A stretch of DNA of 33,477 nucleotides from an uncultured Acetatifactor sp. (GTDB taxonomy: Bacteria > Bacillota > Clostridia > Lachnospirales > Lachnospiraceae), in assembly GCA_910589655.1 (NCBI GenBank), contig CAJUTJ010000059.1, positions 1-33,477 of the forward strand, written 5' to 3'. The notes under the pieces are model-generated. The model made no database searches. It was not told where the DNA came from and saw only the letters and a list, made by a program, of their open reading frames with translations. Each line of letters begins with the position of its first letter. Position 1 is the stretch's first letter. Positions 17,392-25,447 of this stretch are shown piece by piece. The translations under genes and the position numbers were made by a program.

Positions 17392-17506
17392 TTATCACAG
17401 GAAGCCCAAGGCCAAAATAGCCAAAGCATACTGTTTCTGCTGATTTTGCACGCGTCAGCTGACCCGGACTTACTTTCAATGCACTTATTTTCAAACCATT
17501 ATAGCA

Positions 17507-17536
17507 TCTATAAAGATAATTGGTAATCTCTATAGA
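17507..17536. promoter_or_regulatory. 30-bp dyad upstream of the XRE regulator gene
   Basis: The half-sites TCTATAAAGAT (17507-17517) and ATCTCTATAGA (17526-17536) form an inverted repeat matching at all but one position per arm, spaced by eight bases. It sits 63 bases before the XRE start and fits an operator for a dimeric or tetrameric repressor, perhaps autoregulatory (inference). Confidence 0.55.
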
Positions 17537-17598
17537 CGTAACCCGATTTATCGCATTTTGTTATTCTATGAGTACAGAAACAAAGAAAGGGAAAAGAC

Positions 17599-17901
17599 AT
17601 GGATGTGGGAAAACAAATTACATTTTTCAGAACGGAAAAGGGATACAGTGTCAATAAGCTTGCTACTTTATCAGGAATTTCACAAAGCTACCTAAGAGAA
17701 ATTGAATTGGGAAACAAGAATCCTACCGTAGAAATTCTCACATATCTATGTGACGCACTGGGCATAACTCTGGGAGAATTTTTTAATACCGAAGCAAAAT
17801 CTTCTTTTCTGGAAGAACCTTTGATAAAATTAATCTATCAACTGACTCCTGAACAGCGGGAAACACTTACGGCATTTTTATCTTCTATGACCGGTAAATA
17901 A
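17599..17901 (+). CDS. XRE-family (SinR-like) transcriptional regulator
   Basis: A 100-residue protein. Residues 6-62 are an HTH_3 domain (ITFFRTEKGYSVNKLATLSG, ISQSYLREIELG, NPTVEILTYLCDALGITLGE FF), with ISQSYLREIE as the recognition helix region. The C-terminal 30 residues (IKLIYQLTPEQRETLTAFLS) are helical and may mediate dimerisation. GAAAGGG lies nine bases upstream of the ATG. No operon partner is visible downstream, and the regulated genes are unknown. The upstream dyad is the likely target. Confidence 0.85.
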   Translation: MDVGKQITFFRTEKGYSVNKLATLSGISQSYLREIELGNKNPTVEILTYLCDALGITLGEFFNTEAKSSFLEEPLIKLIYQLTPEQRETLTAFLSSMTGK

Positions 17902-18014
17902 TATTTTGCCGCCTTTTCCGGCACATAATTTTTGTTAACTCAGGGTATTCCTGAAAATGCTTTCTTTGGAGTGAACGGCACACCTTGCGGGATAAAAGTC
18001 TAATATGAGAACGG

Positions 18015-18048
18015 CAAAAAGCCTGTCGTCCGTCACAGACAACAGGCT
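18015..18048 (-). terminator. Strong rho-independent terminator
   Basis: On the minus strand AGCCTGTTGTC pairs with GACGACAGGCT (about 11 base pairs, one G-U) and is followed by TTTTT. It lies about 220 bases after the HNH gene and is the first good terminator for the defence cassette. The 17902-18265 gap contains no gene. Confidence 0.75.
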
Positions 18049-18265
18049 CAAAAGCCATAATAGATTCCATAGATTCCTTCAGGCAATTCGCCAAACGGCT
18101 GCACTTGCACAGGCATAACTCATGTGCCATGGCTTGGCAAATGCCGCGATGACAGGAAAGAAAATAATAAAAACATTAATTTCATCACATAGGCCTGAAA
18201 TCCGGCCGGAGAAAATTGACCTATGAATTAACCTATCGCTTCAAAAACATGTCCTAAACGCTTAA

Positions 18266-18928
18266 TCATTTTTCAAAGTATTCTCTCGGTGTTCCCTTAA
18301 ATGCACCAATCAGTCCTTGTCTGACTATCCTGTCTCCTTGAAAAACATCCATCCACACCGAAAAGAACCCTGTTGCCTTAGCCAGCTCAAGCATCAAATT
18401 GAAATATTCCTCCTGCTCAGCAGAATTCATTACTTTCTCCCAAGCAGACCTGCACTGTTCTGCACAACGTCTGGCATAACTTCGTCTGGCATAGCGCCGA
18501 TCCTTATCCTGTGGACTTCTCGGTATATTTTCCAGCTTAACCATCTGATACAGCCTCTCTGCTCTTTTGCGGACAGCGGACCCTTTCATAATCAGATAGT
18601 CTTCGTTTAATTTCGGAATATCGCTACTATATGAAAAGCAATGAAAGGTATCTTCTTCATCCGGCCATATGTATCTGTCCTTTTCTCCTGCACATACAAC
18701 GTCATGTTTTCTAGCGTTACAATATTTGCAAGATAATAAGAGATTGCTCCATGCCAGTCTGGCTCCTCCCCTTGCTTTTGCCTCTTTATGCTCCACCTCC
18801 GGCACATGCTGAATGGGGAATTCACAATACGAGCAATACGCGCCTAGACGTTCTTCCAAACATGCTTCCGCGTCCTGATAATGACGGAACCTGACATTGG
18901 GAGCCTCACCTTTATCTATCGGTCTCAT
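18266..18928 (-). CDS. ptuB: PtuB-like HNH endonuclease (Septu-type)
   Basis: A 220-residue HNH nuclease. The MRPIDKG start, CSYCEFPI, VEHKEAKARGG and LLLSCKYCNARKH form the zinc-binding HNH core (CxxC, central EH, CxxC), and the layout is that of the family found as PtuB in Septu systems and beside some retrons. The C-terminal half (RYARRSYARRC to PREYFEK) is a helical extension. It starts one base after the stop of the ATPase gene, so the two are tightly coupled. In Septu, PtuA and PtuB form a complex whose nuclease degrades DNA during phage infection. The HNH frame is intact here although the ATPase is split. No reverse transcriptase is nearby. Confidence 0.85.
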   Translation of the reverse strand: MRPIDKGEAPNVRFRHYQDAEACLEERLGAYCSYCEFPIQHVPEVEHKEAKARGGARLAWSNLLLSCKYCNARKHDVVCAGEKDRYIWPDEEDTFHCFSYSSDIPKLNEDYLIMKGSAVRKRAERLYQMVKLENIPRSPQDKDRRYARRSYARRCAEQCRSAWEKVMNSAEQEEYFNLMLELAKATGFFSVWMDVFQGDRIVRQGLIGAFKGTPREYFEK

Positions 18929-18929
18929 T

Positions 18930-20259
18930 TCATTCCTCTGTTCCTGCTTTCTTTTCCAAATACTTTAGTTTCATATATGCATTATATGCCGGATTATCAC
19001 TGTATTCTGCGCTGAGAATATCCAGCCTCTCTTTCAGTTCATCCATTCTCTCCTGCGTTACATCACCATCCAAAGCCTGAAAGTACTCCTCCGCAGCATG
19101 GAACATGGCCTCTTTCTTTTCACTGTACTTCGCTGTTGGGACATCCATGATATTCTCAGCAATATCTTCAATACTCTCTCCCGAATATGGATCATCAATG
19201 TCATTATCTAACGCAATTAATTCCCCCTCTTCCAAAGACTGGATTATGAAAGGAGAATGTGTTGCACATATAAATTGAACCTGCGGAAATATTGTTTTCA
19301 ATATGCGGACGATCCGCCTCTGCCATGTTGGATGAAGGCTCAAATCAAGTTCATCAATAATAACCACTCCCGGAGTCAAACGCAGTACATCCGCGCCCAA
19401 ATAGGGATTCAGAATGCACATTCTAGCAGCGATATCCGTGACTATTTTTATGACGTTCCTATATCCGTCGCTTAACGCTGAAAATTCAATGACTGTTCCA
19501 TCCTTCTGCCGAATTCCTATCTCCCCTATTCTGGACGAATAAATAATCTGCTCTCCTTCTCTTAGCTCTTCGGCCAGACTTTCTTTTAATGCACTCATGA
19601 TAATTTCATAAGCATCAAGAGGTTTTCCCCCATTCTCTTCCACTGCCAGATTTGCCTGAAGCCTGATATAGTCAAATCCCGTCTGACTGCTTCTCTTTCT
19701 ATCCAGACAACGCTGGTAAGCATCCGTTCTATTCGGAATTTTACTCATCTCTTCCACTCTGTTTTCATTCCATAACCGAGCTGAGATACAATACCAATGG
19801 CAGCTCCATATTTTCATCTGAACCATCTGCCTCCTTGATTAGTGATTCCCATGAATTCACTATTTTCTGCATGGGATTTTTCCCTGAAAATTTCGTCCTG
19901 CTTCCTTCCTTTTCAAGTATTCTTTGAAAAGAAAGCTCTTTCTCCTCCCATTTCATTACACACTTGATCAAACATGGAAACTGTGGCACCCCTTGCGGAG
20001 CGGCTAATTGTTTGGACATCTTATTATTCTTTCTGCGGACATCTGCATCTGAAATATTTTGAACAAAACGGCTAGGAACATATTCCTTAAATGCCGCTAA
20101 GTACGCCCCTAGCATAACAGACGCCGCTCCAAGCACAGAGGTTTTGCCAGAGGCATTTTTCCCAATAAATACATTCATTCCCGGATTCAGATGAAATGTA
20201 TAATTCTCAAACTTTCTATAATTAGAAAGCAATATACTGTCTATAACAAAATTTTTCAT
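18930..20259 (-). pseudogene. ptuA: PtuA-like ATPase split by a frameshift
   Basis: Two frames together encode one SMC/ABC-like ATPase of about 440 residues. The first (20259-19765) has the N-terminal FRKFENY-type start and Walker A GKNASGKTS. The second has the signature LSDGYRNVIK, Walker B GVVIIDELDLSLHP and the switch histidine ATHSPFII. The break lies near 19780-19800, where the protein should read LPLVLY followed by SARLWNENR; the first frame instead ends LYLSSVME. A one-base loss or two-base gain would rejoin them. ATG 20259 (MKNFVIDSI) has GGAG seven bases before it. It could be a true mutation, an assembly error or, less likely, programmed frameshifting; no slippery heptamer is obvious. 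Confidence 0.8.
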
Positions 20260-20299
20260 CGTAATCTCCACTCTGCAGCTTTTTTAAGCCGCCTATAAA

Positions 20300-21154
20300 C
20301 TACTTGTTTCGGATATAGTCCTCCGCCTCTTCTAAAGACAAATTGTACCGTTTAATAATTGCAGTTTTAATTTCTGCATCCTTATGACCAAAATCCCTCA
20401 ATGTATCTACTGTACCTTGAATACCTTTCTTAATAATAGCATCTTCTCTCTGCTTTATCTTCGGCTCCATAATTTCCATTAACGCTTCATACATACTTTC
20501 ATCTCCTATCAACTCTTCGACTATTTTCCTATTTGCACTAATACTTACTTCCAAAACAGAATCTGCCAGCTCTCTATCTGCTTTTTCTATCAAATGATTC
20601 CTTTCATCCATCATCCTCCGTAAATCGCCCTTTTCCAGATTTCTGGACAAGCCTTTCAGCCATATATGTGCATCTTGATCCAGTTCGCCTGTGACGACTA
20701 TTTGTGTAGGAAACCACGTCTTTCCCGCAACATAATAGATTCCCCCGTAGGCTTGCGTCACTTTGCATCCATGCTCTTCAAAATAGTGGAAAAGCTCTAT
20801 CGGCTTTGCCTCCCGGAGAATGGATGTCGTAATATCCTCTGCCTTTATGCCATCTACAGTCTTTCCATAAGACTTATAGAGACAGGCATATGCCAGCGTT
20901 TTGTAAAAGGTATCTATATCCAAATGGTCTTCTGGAGATTTATACTCCATGATATTATGCCCCTTAAAAAGCTTTCCTATTTCGCTGGCAATTTGGACGA
21001 AAGCTTCTTTCTTAACGATTAGCAAATCAATCTCCAGCGGTTTTGTATTCAGATTATATTCTTTCTCAAATGTTAAATCTACCCTGTTTTCCTCAAAATC
21101 CAGATCCATGGCGGACACAAAAGCCGAATGCCATTGTATTTTAGTTTCTTTCAT
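20300..21154 (-). CDS. PD-(D/E)XK-like protein of unknown function
   Basis: A 284-residue protein. The segment PLEIDLLIVKK followed by NIMEYKSPEDHLD fits the PD-(D/E)XK nuclease core (acidic residue, then ExK) as seen in Rpn/YhgA-like proteins. The C-terminal helix IIKRYNLSLEEAEDYIRN is typical of abundant clostridial relatives often left unnamed. AGGGAG precedes the ATG at a suitable distance, and a TATACT box lies upstream (21178-21183). Its stop is 40 bases before the PtuA-like start on the same strand, so it could be co-transcribed with the defence genes, but these genes are also common on their own. Catalytic activity is not proven. Confidence 0.65.
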   Translation of the reverse strand: MKETKIQWHSAFVSAMDLDFEENRVDLTFEKEYNLNTKPLEIDLLIVKKEAFVQIASEIGKLFKGHNIMEYKSPEDHLDIDTFYKTLAYACLYKSYGKTVDGIKAEDITTSILREAKPIELFHYFEEHGCKVTQAYGGIYYVAGKTWFPTQIVVTGELDQDAHIWLKGLSRNLEKGDLRRMMDERNHLIEKADRELADSVLEVSISANRKIVEELIGDESMYEALMEIMEPKIKQREDAIIKKGIQGTVDTLRDFGHKDAEIKTAIIKRYNLSLEEAEDYIRNK

Positions 21155-21443
21155 AAAATCTCCCTTCTGTACTTTTTAGTATATCATTTTTCATTTTCAT
21201 ATACCACCCGTCTATCCAAAAATCCACAAAAATTGCTTTACGGATAACCTTTCATTAAATATGTGTCGAAACCCATCATCCGTCTTATCTTTATATCATC
21301 TGTTTTGGAAACTACCCTGACCTATTCGTTCTCAAAAAGGGAGATTTTTACCGAAAAACCAGTAAAAAATTACTGATAGCATTTTTCATGCCCATAGAAT
21401 AATTTGCAGACCCAGATCTCGCGACCCCTTTGATTTTACCACA

Positions 21444-21475
21444 CAAAAAACTCCGATGAATCGCTACACCGGAGT
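21444..21475 (-). terminator. Terminator after tRNA-Gln
   Basis: ACTCCG and CGGAGT (plus ends of the hairpin at 21450-21455 and 21470-21475) are followed on the minus strand by TTTTTT. It begins nine bases after the tRNA 3' end. Confidence 0.75.
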
Positions 21476-21483
21476 CAATTTAG

Positions 21484-21555
21484 CAGCGCTACAAGGATTC
21501 GAACCTTGAAATGACGGAGTCAGAGTCCGTTGCCTTACCGTTTGGCGATAGCGCT
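21484..21555 (-). tRNA. tRNA-Gln (anticodon CTG)
   Basis: The cloverleaf is readable: acceptor stem AGCGCTA/TAGCGCT, D arm GCCAAACGGTAAGGC, anticodon stem ACGGA/TCCGT with loop CTCTGAC (anticodon CTG), T arm CAAGG-TTCGAAT-CCTTG. Length is 72 with discriminator G. CCA is not encoded. It should read CAG codons. The flanking 21155-21483 stretch holds no protein gene. Confidence 0.92.
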
Positions 21556-21644
21556 ATTTGTTTGCTACTTGATGTATTATACATGAAGTATTTCCAATTT
21601 GCAATACCTTTTATTCAAAAATTTTATTTTTTTAAATCATGCGC

Positions 21645-21748
21645 AACGGTTCACTTATTTCCGTCACAAGATGTTTTCATACTGTTTTTGCATGGCGGAT
21701 CTCAGACAGACATGCGTGAAATCGCTCTTTTGTGATTTTCGTGCATAA
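21645..21748. repeat. Decayed copy of palindromic repeat element B
   Basis: The stretch shares GGTTCACTT, GTTTTCA, CTGTTT, CAGACAGACATGCG, GAAATCGCT, TTTTG and GTGCATA in order with the B element at 25194-25326 read in reverse. Many point changes show it is an old copy. It fills the gap between the tRNA and the HD gene. Confidence 0.6.
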
Positions 21749-21780
21749 ACTGCCTCTTTACGCATCTGTGATGCTTTCCG

Positions 21781-22464
21781 CTATTTAGCTGAAAGTAATC
21801 GGTCAAGCTCCGCTCTTCCCCCTTTATAGGCAGAATCTGCCTCCCGATACAGGCAGTTATAGAAATCTATGGCCGCCTGCTGCCTCTCTCGTGCCTTTTC
21901 CATAGCCTTTTTCGTATAGAAAAGGGAATACATTTTTTCTAATTTATATTTATACTCCTGAAAAAAGGACGGCTCCGTATCCTTCTCCCCATCGGAAACC
22001 CGTCCTTCCGGCAGGACGGAATACAGCGGCTCGGACATGCTTCCTTTATAAACCAGCGTCCTTGCGATTCCCATTGCCCCTGTTACATCCAGCTTATCCG
22101 CGTCGAATAAAATCTTTGCCTCCAAACTTTGGGGCCGATTGTTTTTCCTGTATCTATGTGTCTGAATACAATGCCTTACTTGCTCCGCATATCCGGTATC
22201 AAACCCATGAGCCGTCAAAAATTCGTATGCTTTATCGCCTCCTACAGAGGCATGACATAATGCGGGATTTTCAAACTGCTCTTTCCTGCCGATATCATGC
22301 AGCAGACAGGCGCAAATTAACACATCATAGTCAACGCCGACCTCCGTTTTTGCAATGTCCAACGCATTATATAGCACCCGATATACATGCTCCTTATCAT
22401 GGGCGCTGTCCTTCATACAAGACAGCATAAAACTTTCCAGCAAAGAATACACTGCTTTCTCCAT
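21781..22464 (-). CDS. HD-domain phosphohydrolase
   Basis: A 227-residue HD-superfamily protein. Metal ligands are visible in order: H26 (DKEHVYRV), H56-D57 (LLHDIGRK) and the distal aspartate in FDADKLD. The arrangement, including HCIQTHRYR between them, fits the YedJ/YpgQ-like group of small HD phosphohydrolases, which act on nucleotide substrates. The exact substrate is unknown. ATG 22464 is preceded by AAAGGGAA; a GTG immediately before it is a possible alternative. It is separated from glnN by a 267-base gap rich in repeats. Confidence 0.85.
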   Translation of the reverse strand: MEKAVYSLLESFMLSCMKDSAHDKEHVYRVLYNALDIAKTEVGVDYDVLICACLLHDIGRKEQFENPALCHASVGGDKAYEFLTAHGFDTGYAEQVRHCIQTHRYRKNNRPQSLEAKILFDADKLDVTGAMGIARTLVYKGSMSEPLYSVLPEGRVSDGEKDTEPSFFQEYKYKLEKMYSLFYTKKAMEKARERQQAAIDFYNCLYREADSAYKGGRAELDRLLSAK

Positions 22465-22518
22465 CACTAGTTTCCCTTTTCTGTTCTGATTTACACTATA
22501 TTTTTACAAAGTTCCCTC

Positions 22519-22598
22519 TTACCGCTGTCCATACTATCTTACCGATTCCCATACTATCTTACCGATGCCCATACTATCTTACCGATGCCCACACTATC
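22519..22598. repeat. Four tandem copies of a 20-bp repeat
   Basis: Units begin at 22519, 22539, 22559 and 22579, each TTACCGATGCCCATACTATC with one to three changes. They lie between the HD gene and glnN. No coding function is visible. Confidence 0.85.
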
Positions 22599-22636
22599 AT
22601 AGTAAGAATAAAGAAAATGGCTGCTGCCGGCTATTA

Positions 22637-22707
22637 AGCGTCAGGGAAATCGGTTCTGCGCACAGACTGCGGAAAATGCAGTATGGCGCAGAACCGTTCC
22701 TGACGCT
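22637..22707. repeat. 71-bp long hairpin downstream of glnN
   Basis: AGCGTCAGG and CGGTTCTGCGC on the left pair with GCGCAGAACCG and CCTGACGCT on the right, with a further ACTGC/GCAGT pairing inside. Apart from a small internal loop the arms are nearly perfect. It lies 25 bases after the glnN stop but lacks a U-tract, so it is a palindromic repeat or processing hairpin rather than a classical terminator. Confidence 0.7.
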
Positions 22708-22731
22708 CAATACCAAGAAAACGCATCCTTA

Positions 22732-24843
22732 TTAAACTTCAAAAATCAAATCTCCATACGTAGGAATGGGCCATACATCCTTGTCTACCAGCATTTCCAA
22801 TTCGTCCACAGGCGCCCTCAGCTCTGTCATAGCGGCAAATACCTCGTCCTTATAGAAAAATGCCTGCTTCTTGATATCTTCCATGGCTGCCGCCTCCTGC
22901 TCCAGCTTCTCCAATTTTACCAAGGCTTCCTTAGCTGCTGCCAGTTTTGCGGAAACCTCCTTCAGCAGATCGGCCTGTACGCTTGCATCCGCACCGGCTT
23001 CCTTCACTGCAATAACCGTATCTGCCAGAGATTTCGTATACTTGATAACGGCGGGAAGGATCTGTTTCTTTGCCATGTCAATCATTGTCTTCGCTTCAAT
23101 GTTGATGGATTTGGAATATGTTTCATAAGTAACTTCCTCACGGGATTCCAATTCCACTCTGGTAAAAATGCCGAATTTCTCAAATAATTTTACCGCCTTA
23201 TCCGTTGTCAGTGTAGCCGCAGCCTCCACCATGGACTTGATATTGGGCAGACCGCGTCTTGCCGCCTCTGCCACCCACTCATCGGAATACCCGTCACCGT
23301 TGAAAACGATTCTCTGATGCTTGGTCATGTATTCTTTAATCAGGTCATGGACTGCCAGCTCGAAATCTTCCGCTTTCTCCAGAATATCGGCCGCTTCACA
23401 GAATGCCTCCGCTACAATGGCGTTCAGTGTAGTGTTGGGGCTGCCGATAGAATCCGCGCTTCCCACCATACGGAACTCGAATTTATTTCCGGTGAAGGCA
23501 AAAGGCGACGTCCTGTTACGGTCCGTGGCGTCCTTCTCCAGATCGGTCAGCGTGGAAACACCGGTTTCCAGCTTACCACCCTCCAGAAGATGAGCCGCCT
23601 CGCCGGTCTCTACCAGCTGCTTCACCACATCCTCCAGCTGCTCCCCAAGGAATATGGAAATAATGGCCGGAGGAGCCTCGTTTGCACCCAGTCTGTGATC
23701 ATTGCCCACATCGGCCGCACTCTGGCGCAGCAAATCCGCATGAGTATCCACTGCCTTCATAATACATGCCAAAACCAAAAGGAACTGTATATTCTCATTG
23801 GGGGTATCTCCGGGATCCAGCATATTTACGCCGTTGTCCGTGCCCAGAGACCAGTTATCATGCTTACCGGAGCCGTTCACGCCTGCAAAAGGCTTCTCGT
23901 GCAGCAAGCAGGTCAGGCCATGGCGCCCCGCCACCTTTTTCATGGTTTCCATCACCAGCTGATTGTGATCTACCGCAATGTTGGCCGTCTCATAAATTGG
24001 TGCCAGCTCATGCTGTGCGGGAGCCACTTCGTTATGCTGGGTCTTGGCGGTAACTCCCAGCTTCCACAATTCAATGTTTAAATCTTTCATATAAGAACCG
24101 ATTCTCTCTCGGATGGTGCCAAAATAATGATCCTCCAGCTCCTGTCCTTTCGGCGCGGGTGCGCCGAATAATGTGCGACCCGTAAAAATCAGATCCTCGC
24201 GCTGCAGATACTTTTCCCTGTCCACAAGAAAATATTCCTGTTCGGGACCCACGCTTGCCACCACCTTCGTAGCTTCCTTGTTTCCAAACAGTCTCACGAT
24301 GCGGAGAGCCTGAACGCTGATAGCCTCCATGGAACGCAGAAGCGGTGTCTTTTTATCCAACGCTTCACCGGTATAAGAACAGAATGCGGTGGGAATGCAG
24401 AGAATGACGCCCACGGCATCTTCCTTCAGAAATGCGGGAGATGTGATATCCCACACGGTATATCCTCTTGCTTCGAAAGTAGCGCGAAGTCCGCCGGAAG
24501 GAAACGAGGAAGCATCCGGTTCCCCCTTGATCAGTTCCTTGCCGGAAAACTCCATAAGCATTTTGCCCTCTTCGTCGGGATGAGTTACAAATGCGTCATG
24601 CTTTTCCGCAGTAATGCCGGTAAGGGGCTGGAACCAATGAGTATAGTGGGTAGCGCCGTTCTCCACCGCCCAATCTTTCATGGCCTTCGCAACCACATCG
24701 GCGGCGGCGGGAGAAAGCTCCCCTCCCTGTTCCATAATCTTCTTGACCTCTTTGTATACACTTCTGGGCAGTCTCTCTTTCATCTTACCAAGAGTAAATA
24801 CTTTACTGCCGAAAAGTTCTTCCACGTTCAATACTTCACTCAT
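22732..24843 (-). CDS. glnN: Glutamine synthetase type III
   Basis: A glutamine synthetase of the large GSIII class, making glutamine from glutamate, ammonia and ATP in the cytoplasm. It is about 703 residues, normal for GlnN. Family motifs are intact: LFGSKVFT near the N-terminus, FPSGGLRATFEARGYTVWD, NEVAPAQHELAPIYE, GSGKHDNWSLGTDNG and GNKFEFRMVGS, plus a C-terminal GSIII extension. Two in-frame ATGs (24849 and 24843) follow AAAGGGAG; the second has the better spacing and is used here. The leader (24850-25020) contains a terminator and competing hairpins, so expression is probably attenuated. No glnB/glnK or regulatory gene is adjacent. Confidence 0.96.
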   Translation of the reverse strand: MSEVLNVEELFGSKVFTLGKMKERLPRSVYKEVKKIMEQGGELSPAAADVVAKAMKDWAVENGATHYTHWFQPLTGITAEKHDAFVTHPDEEGKMLMEFSGKELIKGEPDASSFPSGGLRATFEARGYTVWDITSPAFLKEDAVGVILCIPTAFCSYTGEALDKKTPLLRSMEAISVQALRIVRLFGNKEATKVVASVGPEQEYFLVDREKYLQREDLIFTGRTLFGAPAPKGQELEDHYFGTIRERIGSYMKDLNIELWKLGVTAKTQHNEVAPAQHELAPIYETANIAVDHNQLVMETMKKVAGRHGLTCLLHEKPFAGVNGSGKHDNWSLGTDNGVNMLDPGDTPNENIQFLLVLACIMKAVDTHADLLRQSAADVGNDHRLGANEAPPAIISIFLGEQLEDVVKQLVETGEAAHLLEGGKLETGVSTLTDLEKDATDRNRTSPFAFTGNKFEFRMVGSADSIGSPNTTLNAIVAEAFCEAADILEKAEDFELAVHDLIKEYMTKHQRIVFNGDGYSDEWVAEAARRGLPNIKSMVEAAATLTTDKAVKLFEKFGIFTRVELESREEVTYETYSKSINIEAKTMIDMAKKQILPAVIKYTKSLADTVIAVKEAGADASVQADLLKEVSAKLAAAKEALVKLEKLEQEAAAMEDIKKQAFFYKDEVFAAMTELRAPVDELEMLVDKDVWPIPTYGDLIFEV

Positions 24844-24912
24844 TTTCATTCTCCCTTTCCTGAATCAATATGTAACACATCGAACCGCAGACAACAACAC
24901 ACAATCTCTGCG

Positions 24913-24952
24913 AAAAAAAAGAGTCCCAAAGTAAACTTAAGTTACTTGGAAC
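24913..24952 (-). terminator. Terminator within the glnN leader (attenuator)
   Basis: On the minus strand GTTCCAAGTAA pairs with TTACTT-T-GGGAC (11 pairs with one bulge and one G-U) and is followed by TCTTTTTTTT. It lies about 70 bases before the glnN start, so it would stop transcription ahead of the gene. Confidence 0.7.
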
Positions 24953-25010
24953 ATCCTCGTTCTAATAAAACCGATGTGCGGAAGCGTCAGGCACATATAA
25001 CCAACGCTTC
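24949..25010 (-). promoter_or_regulatory. Alternative hairpins of the glnN leader
   Basis: Upstream of the attenuator are GAAGCGT/ACGCTTC (24981-25010) and, overlapping and exclusive with it, ATGTGC/GCACAT (24974-24996). A small hairpin with a six-base loop, GAAC-GAGGAT-GTTC (24949-24962), uses the GTTC of the terminator's left arm, so it could act as an antiterminator. ANTAR-protein targets use hexaloop hairpins in this way, but their loops are described as A at position 1 and G at position 4; this loop has G at 1. No known riboswitch was recognised. Confidence 0.5.
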
Positions 25011-25136
25011 ATTTTCTATAAGATAACCTACTTTTCCCAAAAATGCAATACCTAAATTAAAATTTTGAGAAAATAGTTTTCAAACGGTTACAGGAAATAA
25101 CCATTACCGATGTCCGCTAGTGACATTGTACAATAT

Positions 25137-25174
25137 GCCCGCCTGATTGGTCAACCAATATGTTTACGGCGGGC
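25137..25174. repeat. 38-bp hairpin
   Basis: GCCCGCC pairs with GGCGGGC, with an inner ATTGG/CCAAT pairing. There is no U-tract on either strand. It lies in the gap between the glnN leader and the U32 gene. Confidence 0.6.
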
Positions 25175-25193
25175 CACAAATCATAACCGTCTG

Positions 25194-25326
25194 GTTACTG
25201 TTCACTTCGTTCACAGCATCCTATGCACGGAAATCGCAAAACAGCGATTTCGCGCATGTCTGTCTCGGGTTTATCACGCAGAAACAGCGTGAAAACACCT
25301 CGCGGCGACAGCGAATGAACAGTAAC
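25194..25326. repeat. Palindromic repeat element B, copy 1
   Basis: A 133-bp element with inverted ends GTTACTGTTCAC and TGAACAGTAAC. Read in reverse it matches 31798-31931 closely in the same order, including GCGAAA, CGCTGTTTTG and GTGCAT. An inner hairpin AAATCGC...GCGATTT is present. It is non-coding. Confidence 0.8.
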
Positions 25327-25333
25327 ACCGTCT

Positions 25334-25399
25334 GTTACTGTTCACTCCGTGACCGGTAACGCATGCACAGAAACCGCAAAACAGCGGTTTCGCACACGG
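25334..25399. repeat. Partial copy of element B
   Basis: This repeats the first half of the adjacent element (GTTACTGTTCACTCCGTGAC, then GCATGCACAGAAACCGC). It ends near 25400 with no matching right end. Confidence 0.65.
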
Positions 25400-25447
25400 C
25401 GCTACAGCCTCCGGCAGCAATGCATTCACGTAATCTGCCCTTCGCTT

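Noticed and set aside
18266..20259. Retron with PtuAB effectors
   Set aside because: No reverse transcriptase gene and no msr/msd-like structure are seen upstream; the neighbour is a PD-(D/E)XK-like gene.
22519..22598. Short repeats as a possible CRISPR array
   Set aside because: The 20-bp units are directly adjacent with no spacers, so this is a simple tandem repeat.
23317..24081. A 254-codon plus-strand frame opposite glnN
   Set aside because: It is antisense to the conserved core of glutamine synthetase, and its composition and lack of family motifs mark it as a shadow.
24949..25010. Glutamine riboswitch or T-box in the glnN leader
   Set aside because: I found neither the T-box sequence nor the conserved glutamine riboswitch core; only generic hairpins and a terminator.
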